Source: UMGS1002 sp050309735 (GTDB lineage: Bacteria; Bacillota; Clostridia; Oscillospirales; CAG-272). From it: a DNA stretch of 30,979 bases. Under the pieces are notes generated by a model. The model saw only the letters and a program-made list of their open reading frames with translations. It searched no databases and had not been told where the DNA came from. Made by a program: the position numbers and the translations under genes. The first letter of the stretch is position 1; each line of letters begins with the position of its first letter. Below are positions 16,148-23,512 of this stretch, piece by piece. The stretch is taken from the NCBI GenBank assembly GCA_050309735.1, contig JBNRMS010000053.1, positions 1 through 30,979 of the forward strand, written 5' to 3'.

Positions 16148-17749
16148 TCAACTCTCGGGAAACATCATATTCCCCATAAACAAATCAGAGAAAAGCGGCA
16201 GACTGTTCAGGTCAAGCACCTCACACCGCCCGGCAATCTCCTCAATCTTCTTTAGCGCCTCGGCATCTGTAAGGCAGGCCACCGCCCCGGCAAGCGAGGT
16301 GTTGCCGACAACGCGAAACTTCTCGGTTTGTGCGGGCGGCAGTATTCCCGCCCGAGCAGCGCTTCCGACGTCCATGTAATACCCAAGTCCGCCGGCAATA
16401 TAAATCGACTCAAGCTCAGAGACATCTATCCCCGCATACGAGAGGAGCGAGCTGAACCCGGCGTAAATCGCGCTCTTCGCAAGCTGAAATTCGCGCACAT
16501 CCTTCTGTGTCAAAAACACAGGCGCAGAGCTTGTCGCGTCTGACAAAGGCTCGCCCGACTGTCGGCTGACATGCAGAGCATTCGCTTCCACATGGCCGCA
16601 AAGGCGATATTCGCCGGCCTCCATATAGCCGGTCTCATCTATAACCCCCGCCTCAAGCAGGGTTGCCACAAGGTCTATAAGCCCGCAGCCGCATATGCCG
16701 ACCGGCGGCTTATCGTCTATTGTACTAAATGTCAATCGCCCGCCCGCGTCGGCAGGAGCGACATGGCAAACCGCTCCCGGAATGCCGCCCACTCCCGAGG
16801 ATATGTTCGCTCCCTCAAGCGCCGGCCCCGCCGCGGCCGATGCCGCGATAAGTCGAGCGCCGCGCGAGGAACCGGTAAACACCGCCATCTCGCCGTTTGT
16901 ACCGATGTCGATCAGCGCCGAGGGGCGCTCATGCTCGGTCAGCCGGCAGACGAAAAGACCACCTGCTACGTCGGAGCCGATATATGCCGCCGCCGAGGGG
17001 AGGAGCACCACCCTATCGACCGGTAGATCAATTTCCTCACCCGAGTATTCCTTAATCTCGGTGAAGGCCGGCGTAAAAGGGAAAACTCCGATTCCTTCGG
17101 GCGATATGCCGGCGAAAAGATGCAGCATGGTGGTGTTGCCCGAGACGACAAGCAGACCGGGGCGCTTGCCCGAATTTTTTCTGATAAAGAGTTCAAGCAC
17201 CTCTGCCGTCTTATCGCGAATAAGACGGCAAAGCTCGGGAAGATGCCCCTTGCCCGAGGCGTGGATTCGACTGATTACATCAGCGCCATAACTTCTTTGC
17301 GGGTTGAGGCAGGAATATGTGTCGATTATCTTGCCGCCCCGGCGATCAACAAGAGAGTACGCAAGGGTAGTCGTGCCGATATCAAGGGCAACGCCTAAGC
17401 TGCGCAGACGGGTGTCTGTCCCCGCCAGCCCTTTCTTGCTTGACACTCCCCCGGTGGCCGAATACTCGGTGAGTCCGCTCCCATAGTCGAGGACAAACGC
17501 CACCTCCCCGCCCCCCCGAGGGATAAGAGCACGACAGGCGAGTATCTCTCCATTTGTGTCCGGTAAATATGCCTCCTCGCCGCCGAGCGCCGAATAGCGC
17601 AAAAACACCCCGCGAAGCACCCTAACCCGGCATTTTCCGCAAGTACCTCTCCCTCCGCAGTCAGCCGGAAGCGAGTGCCGCTCCTTTGCCAGCCAATCCG
17701 AGAGCCGCTCTCCCGCCGCCGAGGGCGGTATTACAACATTTTTAATCAT
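16148..17749 (-). CDS. Corrinoid activation protein (2Fe-2S ferredoxin plus ASKHA ATPase domain)
   Basis: A 533-residue protein of the RamA/RACo group (DUF4445), which reduces inactive cob(II)alamin in corrinoid proteins to the Co(I) state at the cost of ATP. Residues 1-85 carry a plant-type 2Fe-2S motif: Cys31, Cys37, Cys40 and Cys72 (C-X5-C-X2-C-X31-C). From about 118 the ASKHA fold starts with GVALDIGTTTLA, and later ALIDIGTNGEMAVF and a glycine-rich FSSLLSYAG region match the ATP-binding core. RACo proteins are usually 600 residues or more; this one lacks most of the linker between the domains. It is the last gene of the operon, 13 bases after the preceding stop, with no obvious ribosome site, so translational coupling is likely. 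Confidence 0.87.
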   Translation of the reverse strand: MIKNVVIPPSAAGERLSDWLAKERHSLPADCGGRGTCGKCRVRVLRGVFLRYSALGGEEAYLPDTNGEILACRALIPRGGGEVAFVLDYGSGLTEYSATGGVSSKKGLAGTDTRLRSLGVALDIGTTTLAYSLVDRRGGKIIDTYSCLNPQRSYGADVISRIHASGKGHLPELCRLIRDKTAEVLELFIRKNSGKRPGLLVVSGNTTMLHLFAGISPEGIGVFPFTPAFTEIKEYSGEEIDLPVDRVVLLPSAAAYIGSDVAGGLFVCRLTEHERPSALIDIGTNGEMAVFTGSSRGARLIAASAAAGPALEGANISSGVGGIPGAVCHVAPADAGGRLTFSTIDDKPPVGICGCGLIDLVATLLEAGVIDETGYMEAGEYRLCGHVEANALHVSRQSGEPLSDATSSAPVFLTQKDVREFQLAKSAIYAGFSSLLSYAGIDVSELESIYIAGGLGYYMDVGSAARAGILPPAQTEKFRVVGNTSLAGAVACLTDAEALKKIEEIAGRCEVLDLNSLPLFSDLFMGNMMFPES

Positions 17750-17762
17750 AACAATATGTTTT

Positions 17763-18899
17763 TTAGATTTTTATTTTTTTTATCTGTTCGGTATAATACT
17801 GCACCAGCTCAAATTTCGTGCCGGGCATAAGTCTGTGGTCGGGGCAAGGGATAAAGCCTCCGAGCGAGGCGAGCCGCGCCATCCGCTCAATTTCTCTGTC
17901 AACCGCGGCGCGATCCTCGCGCAGGGCAATTTTGTTCATCCCTCCCACACCGAGCATCCCCCGCCCGAACTTTTTCCTCGCCGGCTCAAACTGATCTCCC
18001 CATGTTCCGACTTCGATCGGGAACATGATATTCACTCCGTTCTCAAACCATGTCGGCAGAAGCTGCTCGGTGACACCGTCGCAGTCGAGCGATATGAGAT
18101 CAATGCCGTATTTTTTGAGCAGTTCGGTGCGCCTTCTGTAATGCTTCGCGCACAGCTCGTCAAAGAGGTCGGGCGAGAGCAGCGGGCCGCTGTTGAAACA
18201 AATGTCCTCCCAATAGTGGGCGAAATCGAATTTTGCACCTGTTTTAAGTATCTCCTCAACGCAGCGATACTGCATCTCGGCATATGTATCGACAATATCG
18301 GCGAAAAGATCCTCGTCCTCGTCGTAAATAAGATAGCTCATGCCGATAACCGAAGTCATATTCCTGATATCGCCCATAACGCTTCCGACATTAATTCCTA
18401 TCGGCGCGTCCGACTTCTCATATACATTCTCATTGAAGCTTCTGAAATAATCATACCTCACCCGCTCGGGGACAAACTGCATCTTCGGCCGATAAAGCTT
18501 CTCAAAAGCCTCTCTGTCCTTGAGCGTATAGTCGTCCTCGGCGGGGATTGAAACAACGCCGGGGCGGTGTCGCTCGATAACTCCGTGACCATTGCGAACC
18601 CTCTGGGTTCCGTCTGGCAGAACCTCTATAACCTCGCGCTCAAAGGGCGGAAAAAGGCCGCGCGAGGCTCCGGTGGTGTGAGACCAGTTGAAATCCCAAC
18701 CGAGCATTTTGTCAAGCTCAAGGTCATACTTATTGCTGTCACGCTGTTTTTTGGCGATTTCAAGGGGAATTTTGCCCTGTTCCGCCCACTCAAGAAGCAA
18801 TTCGCGCCAGTAACCGAAGTGGACGGCGGGGAGCCGGTCAACCGGCTTGTAGCGCAGGATATTCATTGCTCGTTCTCTGTTTGTCATTTTTATGGCCAT
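17763..18899 (-). CDS. Uroporphyrinogen decarboxylase-fold protein, putative methyltransferase (copy 1)
   Basis: A 378-residue protein with the URO-D/MtaA barrel fold. The N terminus (NRERAMNILRYKPVDRLP) is typical of the family. True HemE residues are not evident, and the H-X-C...C zinc site of MtaA is absent. Instead it has an E-D-I-C-F-N-S-G-P motif (231-239), D-C-D-G (272-275) and P-C-P-D-H (351-355), all with counterparts in the next gene upstream in the operon. Such genes beside corrinoid proteins are thought to handle methyl transfer to or from a small substrate; the substrate is unknown. The start is at ATG 18899 or ATG 18887: AGAAAGG is one base before the first and 13 before the second. 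A 175-base spacer with three hairpins precedes it. Confidence 0.8.
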   Translation of the reverse strand: MAIKMTNRERAMNILRYKPVDRLPAVHFGYWRELLLEWAEQGKIPLEIAKKQRDSNKYDLELDKMLGWDFNWSHTTGASRGLFPPFEREVIEVLPDGTQRVRNGHGVIERHRPGVVSIPAEDDYTLKDREAFEKLYRPKMQFVPERVRYDYFRSFNENVYEKSDAPIGINVGSVMGDIRNMTSVIGMSYLIYDEDEDLFADIVDTYAEMQYRCVEEILKTGAKFDFAHYWEDICFNSGPLLSPDLFDELCAKHYRRRTELLKKYGIDLISLDCDGVTEQLLPTWFENGVNIMFPIEVGTWGDQFEPARKKFGRGMLGVGGMNKIALREDRAAVDREIERMARLASLGGFIPCPDHRLMPGTKFELVQYYTEQIKKIKI

Positions 18900-18929
18900 A
18901 CCTTTCTGTTTGCTGAGATTTGTACCAGC

Positions 18930-19037
18930 ACCGGCGGAGCCGGTATTGCTGCTATCACCTACGGCTGCAAAGCTCGTTATTGAAAGAAAACTCGTTTTCT
19001 TTCAATCTTTCATTCCCTTATCGCCGCCCGAGGGCGG
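18930..19037. repeat. Three consecutive hairpins in an intercistronic spacer
   Basis: ACCGGC/GCCGGT (18930-18944), a perfect 12-bp ATTGAAAGAAAA stem around CTCG (18979-19006) and CCGCC/GGCGG (19024-19037) lie between two operon genes. On the - strand none has a clean terminator U tract. They may mark RNA processing or protect the downstream message. Confidence 0.5.
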
Positions 19038-19074
19038 AGTGGTTGTATTACTTTAAGATATTTAAGATTGTTCG

Positions 19075-20130
19075 CTATTCTCCCTGCCTATTCTTGAAAA
19101 CCGGACAAGGCTCAATGCTCGCTCCCCTGTGGGTTACCTTTGCGGCGTATTCCTTGAGAAGGGCAACATATATGCGATAGTTTTCGATCGAGACGTCCGG
19201 GGGCGTTTGGTGGTCGACTGAGGGGATGAATTTGCCGCGGAGCATACTCGGCAAAAGGCGCTCAAACTCGGCGCGCATCGCCGCCTCTCCGCGCTTCATG
19301 CACATTTTATCAAAATGCCCGAGGAAGGCCATCGAGGGCGCTTTGTCAAGATAGACCGAAACATCAACCCCCGCCTGCCGCTCAAGCGGAAACATACCGT
19401 CTGCCCCCACCTCTGCGTACCAGTCGAGCGCCATTGTGATATCGCCATCCGAGTCGATAAAAACCGGAACGCCATATTCATGAATAACCGGGATCACCTT
19501 TCGGTAAAAGGGCGCGAGAAACTCGTCAAAAAGCGAGTGCGAAATCATCGGTCCGTTATTGTAGCTCATATCCTCGGCAAAGCTCATAAAATCAAAGCGA
19601 AAGCGCGGGAAGAGATAGCGGATAAGCTCAATCAGCCAGTCGGCAAGCTCGTCGCAGATCTTAAGGTAGAGCTCGGGATGGTCGTAGAAACTATAAAGAT
19701 GATTTTCTATACCGAAAAGTGTTCGGGGATACCAAAACGCGCCTTCGGCGGTGAAGAAATGCAGCGTGTTTTTGTCATCCCGCTGGCGGTGAAGCAGCTC
19801 GATCCGCTCCTCTGTGACAACCGAACGCACATCGGGGAAAAGAGTCGGGCGGATCCTCTTTATGTAATCGTCCTCATCCTCCATAATGCCGTGTCCGCGC
19901 TCGGGCGGACGGGGCGTGCTTTTAGTTTTGTTCTTAACCGAGGTCTGAAGGCAGCGATCAAGCCCGTAATATTCCTGAAGTGAGGCGACCGAGGTGGCGG
20001 CGCTTCCGGGAAGACCGTCTCGAAGCCAGCGCTCGACCGTCATTTTCCACCACGGAGCCCATTCTATCACCGGCAAGCGGTCGACCTCCCTGCCCGAGAG
20101 CAGATTCACAAATCTTTCAGACGCCGTCAT
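19075..20130 (-). CDS. Uroporphyrinogen decarboxylase-fold protein, putative methyltransferase (copy 2)
   Basis: A 351-residue relative of the gene that follows it. The family N terminus TASERFVNLLSGREVDRLP begins at residue 2, so I start at ATG 20130; the longer open frame to 20292 lies inside the upstream gene and looks non-native. It shares with copy 1 the motifs E-D-M-S-Y-N-N-G-P (186-194), D-S-D-G (226-229) and P-S-V-D-H (303-307), and likewise lacks H-X-C. Asp where MtaA has the zinc cysteine argues against a zinc-thiolate mechanism. The start lies one base after the stop of the MtaA-type gene, with a rather distant AAAGGG, so coupled translation is likely. Role: methyl transfer for an unknown substrate, inferred from context. 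Confidence 0.8.
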   Translation of the reverse strand: MTASERFVNLLSGREVDRLPVIEWAPWWKMTVERWLRDGLPGSAATSVASLQEYYGLDRCLQTSVKNKTKSTPRPPERGHGIMEDEDDYIKRIRPTLFPDVRSVVTEERIELLHRQRDDKNTLHFFTAEGAFWYPRTLFGIENHLYSFYDHPELYLKICDELADWLIELIRYLFPRFRFDFMSFAEDMSYNNGPMISHSLFDEFLAPFYRKVIPVIHEYGVPVFIDSDGDITMALDWYAEVGADGMFPLERQAGVDVSVYLDKAPSMAFLGHFDKMCMKRGEAAMRAEFERLLPSMLRGKFIPSVDHQTPPDVSIENYRIYVALLKEYAAKVTHRGASIEPCPVFKNRQGE

Positions 20131-20131
20131 G

Positions 20132-21148
20132 TCAGGTACCGCCCTTTCGGGATTTAAAATCGAGCGCTGCTGCAAAGAAGGCGTCGATATTCTCCCAGGG
20201 AGCGGCGGGGGGGATGTCGCAACCCGAGGAAAGCACGAAATTTGGATATTTTGAGCAGCGTTCGAGCAGTTTTGATGTTTCATTGTAAACACTCTCGGTC
20301 GTGCCGTTCATAAAATGTGCGGTGGGCGAGATATTCCCGAGAATCGGCAGGTCGGAGGGCATTTTTTGAAGCATAACTTCAATGTCAACAGCATCTCCGA
20401 AATGATAGGCAGACGCGCCGTTTTGCGCGAGAGACTCGGTCATATGCGGGGTATTTGCCCCGCAATTATGATATATCACAGAAAAATCATCACTCTTAAC
20501 CGCGTCTGTTATCGCTCTTACATAGGGGGCCGAGAATTCGCGCTCAAGTTCGGGCGAGAGAAGCCCCGCCAGCGGCTCAGCCATGAGTAACCCCGAAGCG
20601 CCGGTAGTTTTATAGGCGGCGGCGTATTTAATGAGAAATTCTGTGGCTTTATTAAGAGTGGCGCGCATGAAATCGGGCTCGGCAATGCAATTTACCAGAG
20701 CCTCCGAAACATCCATCAATCGCCCGGCGAGCGAAAAGGGTCCGATAATTCCGGCGAAGATCGGTCGGTCAATAATTAATTTTGAAGCCTCTCTCAGCGC
20801 CTCCACGTAAACACCTGTTCTCCCGGCACCAAGTTCGGGTATGCGGAGCGCTCTTGCGTCTTGCTCGTCGGCCAGAAGCGCGCCGATTACAGTCGGGATT
20901 TCATTCTCCTCGGCCTTAATGGTGCAGCCGAAAGCCTCTGCCTCAACCGAGAGGTCCATCATGCTAACCGCCGCCGCCGAACGCACCCGGTCAGCTACCA
21001 TCTTCATGCCCCTTGCCTGAAGCTCGGCACTGCGCGTTATCTCACGAACAGAGATACCCATAAGGCTCACAGACGGGACTGAAAGTATCGGCATCGGTCT
21101 GCCGTCGGACGCAAGACCGGCAAACCATTGGTTCATATTTGTTTTCAT
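20132..21148 (-). CDS. Corrinoid-dependent methyltransferase, MtaA/MtbA type (URO-D family)
   Basis: A 338-residue enzyme with the zinc site of the MT2 methyltransferases MtaA, MtbA and CmuA: His227 and Cys229 in YHNCGAN and Cys310 in SSGCDIPP. In those enzymes zinc activates a thiol acceptor (coenzyme M in methanogens) and the methyl group comes from a corrinoid protein. In a bacterium the acceptor could be another thiol or, by an altered mechanism, tetrahydrofolate. ATG 21148 has AAAGGA eight bases upstream; the longer frame to 21205 overlaps the regulator gene and is rejected. It lies 17 bases after the PocR-AraC gene. The corrinoid protein encoded two genes upstream is the obvious partner. 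Confidence 0.85.
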   Translation of the reverse strand: MKTNMNQWFAGLASDGRPMPILSVPSVSLMGISVREITRSAELQARGMKMVADRVRSAAAVSMMDLSVEAEAFGCTIKAEENEIPTVIGALLADEQDARALRIPELGAGRTGVYVEALREASKLIIDRPIFAGIIGPFSLAGRLMDVSEALVNCIAEPDFMRATLNKATEFLIKYAAAYKTTGASGLLMAEPLAGLLSPELEREFSAPYVRAITDAVKSDDFSVIYHNCGANTPHMTESLAQNGASAYHFGDAVDIEVMLQKMPSDLPILGNISPTAHFMNGTTESVYNETSKLLERCSKYPNFVLSSGCDIPPAAPWENIDAFFAAALDFKSRKGGT

Positions 21149-21165
21149 AGAATTATTCCTTTTTG

Positions 21166-22455
21166 CTAAATCATTTTTCCAGCTCGACGCCCCTCGCCGG
21201 CACAAATCTTGCGATAGGCCACAGGTGTGATCCCGACCGTCTTCTTGAATAAGCGTATAAAATAGTTAGGATCCTCAAAGCCAACCATTCCCGCTATCTC
21301 CGAGACGCTATAAAGAGTATTCCTGAGAAGCTCTTTTGCAGCATCGGTTCGCAGTCTTGCAAGGTATTCGGTGAAGGTAATCTTAAGTCCTCCCGAAAAA
21401 AGGTGCGAAAGATAGGACGGGCTAAGCCCGAGGGCCGAGGCCACCGAGGACAGTGTTACTGCCGAACCCTCGGCATAATGTTCATCAAGATAGGCGGTTG
21501 CCTCCATGAGATATCTGCTGCCCGGTATATCGGGGCGGCTTTCGCATATCGCGTCTATAAAATTCTCCATCTGCTGCGTGGTTGCATAACACAGCTCCTC
21601 AAAGCCAATGTCGGGATTAAGAATTACCTGCGATTCTCGCACGATGCCGAGCAATTTATCGCCCGACGCCCCGGCCTCCGACGCGGCGCGGAACAAAAAC
21701 CCGGTAAGCTCATACACCCGCGCACATATAGTCGAAGTGTTCCCCCCCGAGAAGAGGAATATATCGGCAAGAAGGTCATTAAGCAGGCCGCGCGCCGCCT
21801 TGCGGTTTCCAAGGCGCACAGAGTTGAGCAGCTTTTTCTCGGTTTCGGGCGAGTAAATGCCCGGACGGGTTTCGTTTTGTTTGCGGTCGGCAAGCAGGGT
21901 TGAGATTGTCGCCTGCTGCTTTGTGATTTCCTGCCGCTGGGTGATTGTCTCGTTGCGGCTGCGACACATATAGTTGACCAGCCTGAAAATTATGCGTGAG
22001 GCACCGGTCATCTGCTCGCAGGATAAGCGGGGCGTGTTCTCTGCGATTTTTTTGCAGTCATCAGCACTGATTCCGCTGCCCGAGACATTGTGTTCAAGCT
22101 CAAAAAGAGCAAAGTCATCGGCATCCCAGAGCATAGCGGGGCCGCAAAGTACAGCACCTATAAGCTTATCTTCCAGGATAACCGCCGAGGCACTCATAAC
22201 CAGCCCGCAGCCGCAGATATAGATATAAGGCTCGCCAAGCTCTGCCGCTTTCTTTGCGCTGAAGCTGATATTGCGGACGCACCTGTACTCTCCGCCCATT
22301 CTGGCGCAGATACACTCCTCGCCGTTCCGCCTATAGGATGTTACCGAGCTGCCATCAGGATTATGAAGTGACACTCCAAGCCCGGTTAAATCTGAGAAGC
22401 TGTGGCATATATCATAGAGTTCCTCGCGATCAAGAAGCCCCGAAAGCCCTCTCAT
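21166..22455 (-). CDS. PocR-domain AraC family transcriptional regulator
   Basis: A 429-residue regulator. Residues about 5-175 form a PocR sensory domain (DLTGLGVSLHNPDGS, a cysteine-rich CICARMGGEYRC segment and YICGCGLVMSASAV). A helical linker follows, and the last 100 residues are an AraC double helix-turn-helix (LSSVASALGLSPSYLSHLF and VSEIAGMVGFEDPNYFIRLFKK). PocR domains are linked to control of cobalamin-dependent metabolism and bind small ligands. The gene starts in the stop of the corrinoid protein gene (ATGA overlap), so it lies inside the operon it most likely controls and would form a feedback loop. The cysteines in the PocR part might sense redox state or a corrinoid. Confidence 0.88.
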   Translation of the reverse strand: MRGLSGLLDREELYDICHSFSDLTGLGVSLHNPDGSSVTSYRRNGEECICARMGGEYRCVRNISFSAKKAAELGEPYIYICGCGLVMSASAVILEDKLIGAVLCGPAMLWDADDFALFELEHNVSGSGISADDCKKIAENTPRLSCEQMTGASRIIFRLVNYMCRSRNETITQRQEITKQQATISTLLADRKQNETRPGIYSPETEKKLLNSVRLGNRKAARGLLNDLLADIFLFSGGNTSTICARVYELTGFLFRAASEAGASGDKLLGIVRESQVILNPDIGFEELCYATTQQMENFIDAICESRPDIPGSRYLMEATAYLDEHYAEGSAVTLSSVASALGLSPSYLSHLFSGGLKITFTEYLARLRTDAAKELLRNTLYSVSEIAGMVGFEDPNYFIRLFKKTVGITPVAYRKICAGEGRRAGKMI

Positions 22456-23087
22456 CCGATAAAAAATGACCTTGCTGCTTGCGCTGCCGACGCGGCGTCA
22501 AGCGTATAGCAGTCGGCGCCGATTTCATCTGCAAACTGTTGTGTTACCGGAGCGCCACCCACCATCACCTTAACCGAATCGCGCAGACCTGCCGCCGAGA
22601 GCGCGTCTATCACATCCTTCTGCCCCATCATAGTGGTGGTCAGAAGGGCGGACAGGCAGACCAATTTCGCGCCGCTCTCGCGCACAGCCTCTACCACCTG
22701 CTCAGGACTGACGTCAACTCCAAGGTCAACGCACTCGATTCCCTGCCCCTCAATCATCATCTTAACCAAGTTCTTTCCGATGTCGTGCATATCGCCCTTT
22801 ACAGTGCAGATAATTGCCTTGCCAAGCGGCTTGACTCCGGCCGAGGTAAGCGCGGGACGCAGTATTTTAAGACCGGCATTCATAGCGCGCGCGGCAACTA
22901 ACACCTCGGGCACAAAAACCTCATTTTTCCGGAATTTATCGCCGACAATATTCATACCGGAGATAAGTCCGTCGTTGAGGATGTCTTCGGGCAGAATGTT
23001 CTGAGCAAGCGCTTCTTCAACAAGAGCCGACACCTCTTTTGCTCTGCCCCGCTGGAGCTTCTCGGAAATATCGTGTAAAATCGCCAT
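22452..23087 (-). CDS. Corrinoid (B12-binding) protein of a methyltransferase system, MtbC/MtaC type
   Basis: A 211-residue methyl carrier. A helical cap domain (about 1-85, with GMNIVGDKF and EVLVAARAM) is followed by a Rossmann-like B12 domain with the base-off/His-on motif D-M-H-D-I-G (Asp99, His101, Gly104), the later SALLTTTM and the VGGAPVT loop. These bind the corrinoid whose cobalt carries the methyl group. I start at ATG 23087, eight bases after GGAGG; the longer frame to 23126 runs into the leader repeat. It is the first gene of the operon, and its distal ATGA is shared with the regulator. Confidence 0.92.
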   Translation of the reverse strand: MAILHDISEKLQRGRAKEVSALVEEALAQNILPEDILNDGLISGMNIVGDKFRKNEVFVPEVLVAARAMNAGLKILRPALTSAGVKPLGKAIICTVKGDMHDIGKNLVKMMIEGQGIECVDLGVDVSPEQVVEAVRESGAKLVCLSALLTTTMMGQKDVIDALSAAGLRDSVKVMVGGAPVTQQFADEIGADCYTLDAASAAQAARSFFIG

Positions 23088-23121
23088 TTTGATTTCCTCC
23101 CAAAATGTTTTATATTTTAGT

Positions 23122-23201
23122 CGCAATCAGATTTCTCCCATGCGCCAGACCACTTTTGCGACATCGCAGCTTTCTTCGAAAGCTGCCAATGTACACATTA
23201 T
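23122..23201 (-). repeat. 80-bp leader repeat, copy proximal to the corrinoid gene
   Basis: Identical over 80 bases to 23210-23289 (period 88). It contains a hairpin GCAGCTTTC/GAAAGCTGC (23166-23174, 23178-23186) enclosed by ACAT/ATGT, and a second stem closed by CGCAA (23122-23126) and TTGCG (23156-23160). On the - strand it ends 34 bases before the corrinoid gene start. It could be a structured RNA unit or a regulator-binding module. Confidence 0.85.
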
Positions 23202-23209
23202 GCCATATA

Positions 23210-23289
23210 CGCAATCAGATTTCTCCCATGCGCCAGACCACTTTTGCGACATCGCAGCTTTCTTCGAAAGCTGCCAATGTACACATTAT
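23210..23289 (-). repeat. 80-bp leader repeat, promoter-proximal copy
   Basis: The second exact copy of the unit at 23122-23201. Its outer end overlaps the -10 box of the predicted operon promoter, so almost the whole unit would be transcribed. Both hairpins are preserved (GAAAGCTGC/GCAGCTTTC arms at 23254-23262 and 23266-23274). Confidence 0.85.
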
Positions 23290-23313
23290 ATCATAGTAAA
23301 AAAGCATTATCAA
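23285..23313 (-). promoter_or_regulatory. Promoter of the corrinoid methyltransferase operon
   Basis: On the - strand: TTGATA (23313-23308), a 17-base spacer and TATAAT (23290-23285). The predicted start near 23278 gives a leader of about 190 bases that is almost entirely the tandem repeat. Confidence 0.75.
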
Positions 23314-23385
23314 TTGTTTTTTGCGCTTTTAATAGCACAATTATGCCATTGCATAAAGCAAGATCAATATTAAATTATAGACAAG

Positions 23386-23411
23386 CAAAAAGCCGGAGAA
23401 TATCCGGCTTT
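23386..23411 (-). terminator. Intrinsic terminator of the two-component/glycosyltransferase operon
   Basis: On the - strand AAAGCCGGA pairs with TCCGGCTTT over nine bases and runs into a T tract (23391-23387), about 100 bases after the glycosyltransferase stop. It separates that operon from the methyltransferase promoter at 23313. The bases from 23412 to 23512 show no gene. Confidence 0.8.
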
Positions 23412-23512
23412 GAAAGAAAAATGATAAATAAGAACAAAAAACTGCACACACACAAACAAATTTAATCAAGAATCAGCATAAATAATTCCTGCCAGAGATA
23501 CCAATCTTGCCC

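Noticed and set aside
17835..18551. 238-codon open frame opposite URO-D copy 1
   Set aside because: The - strand protein shows clear family motifs; this frame shows none.
19315..19983. 222-codon open frame opposite URO-D copy 2
   Set aside because: A shadow of a recognised gene, without a ribosome site or family features.
23088..23278. Standard cobalamin riboswitch in the corrinoid operon leader
   Set aside because: No B12-box-like sequence was found and the repeat is too short for the usual aptamer of about 200 bases.
23122..23289. CRISPR array
   Set aside because: Only two copies, far longer than CRISPR repeats, 8 bases apart, with no cas gene.
23089..23373. Open frames of 94 and 63 codons across the 80-bp repeats
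   Set aside because: They simply translate the duplicated leader on the opposite strand; no ribosome site or coding character.
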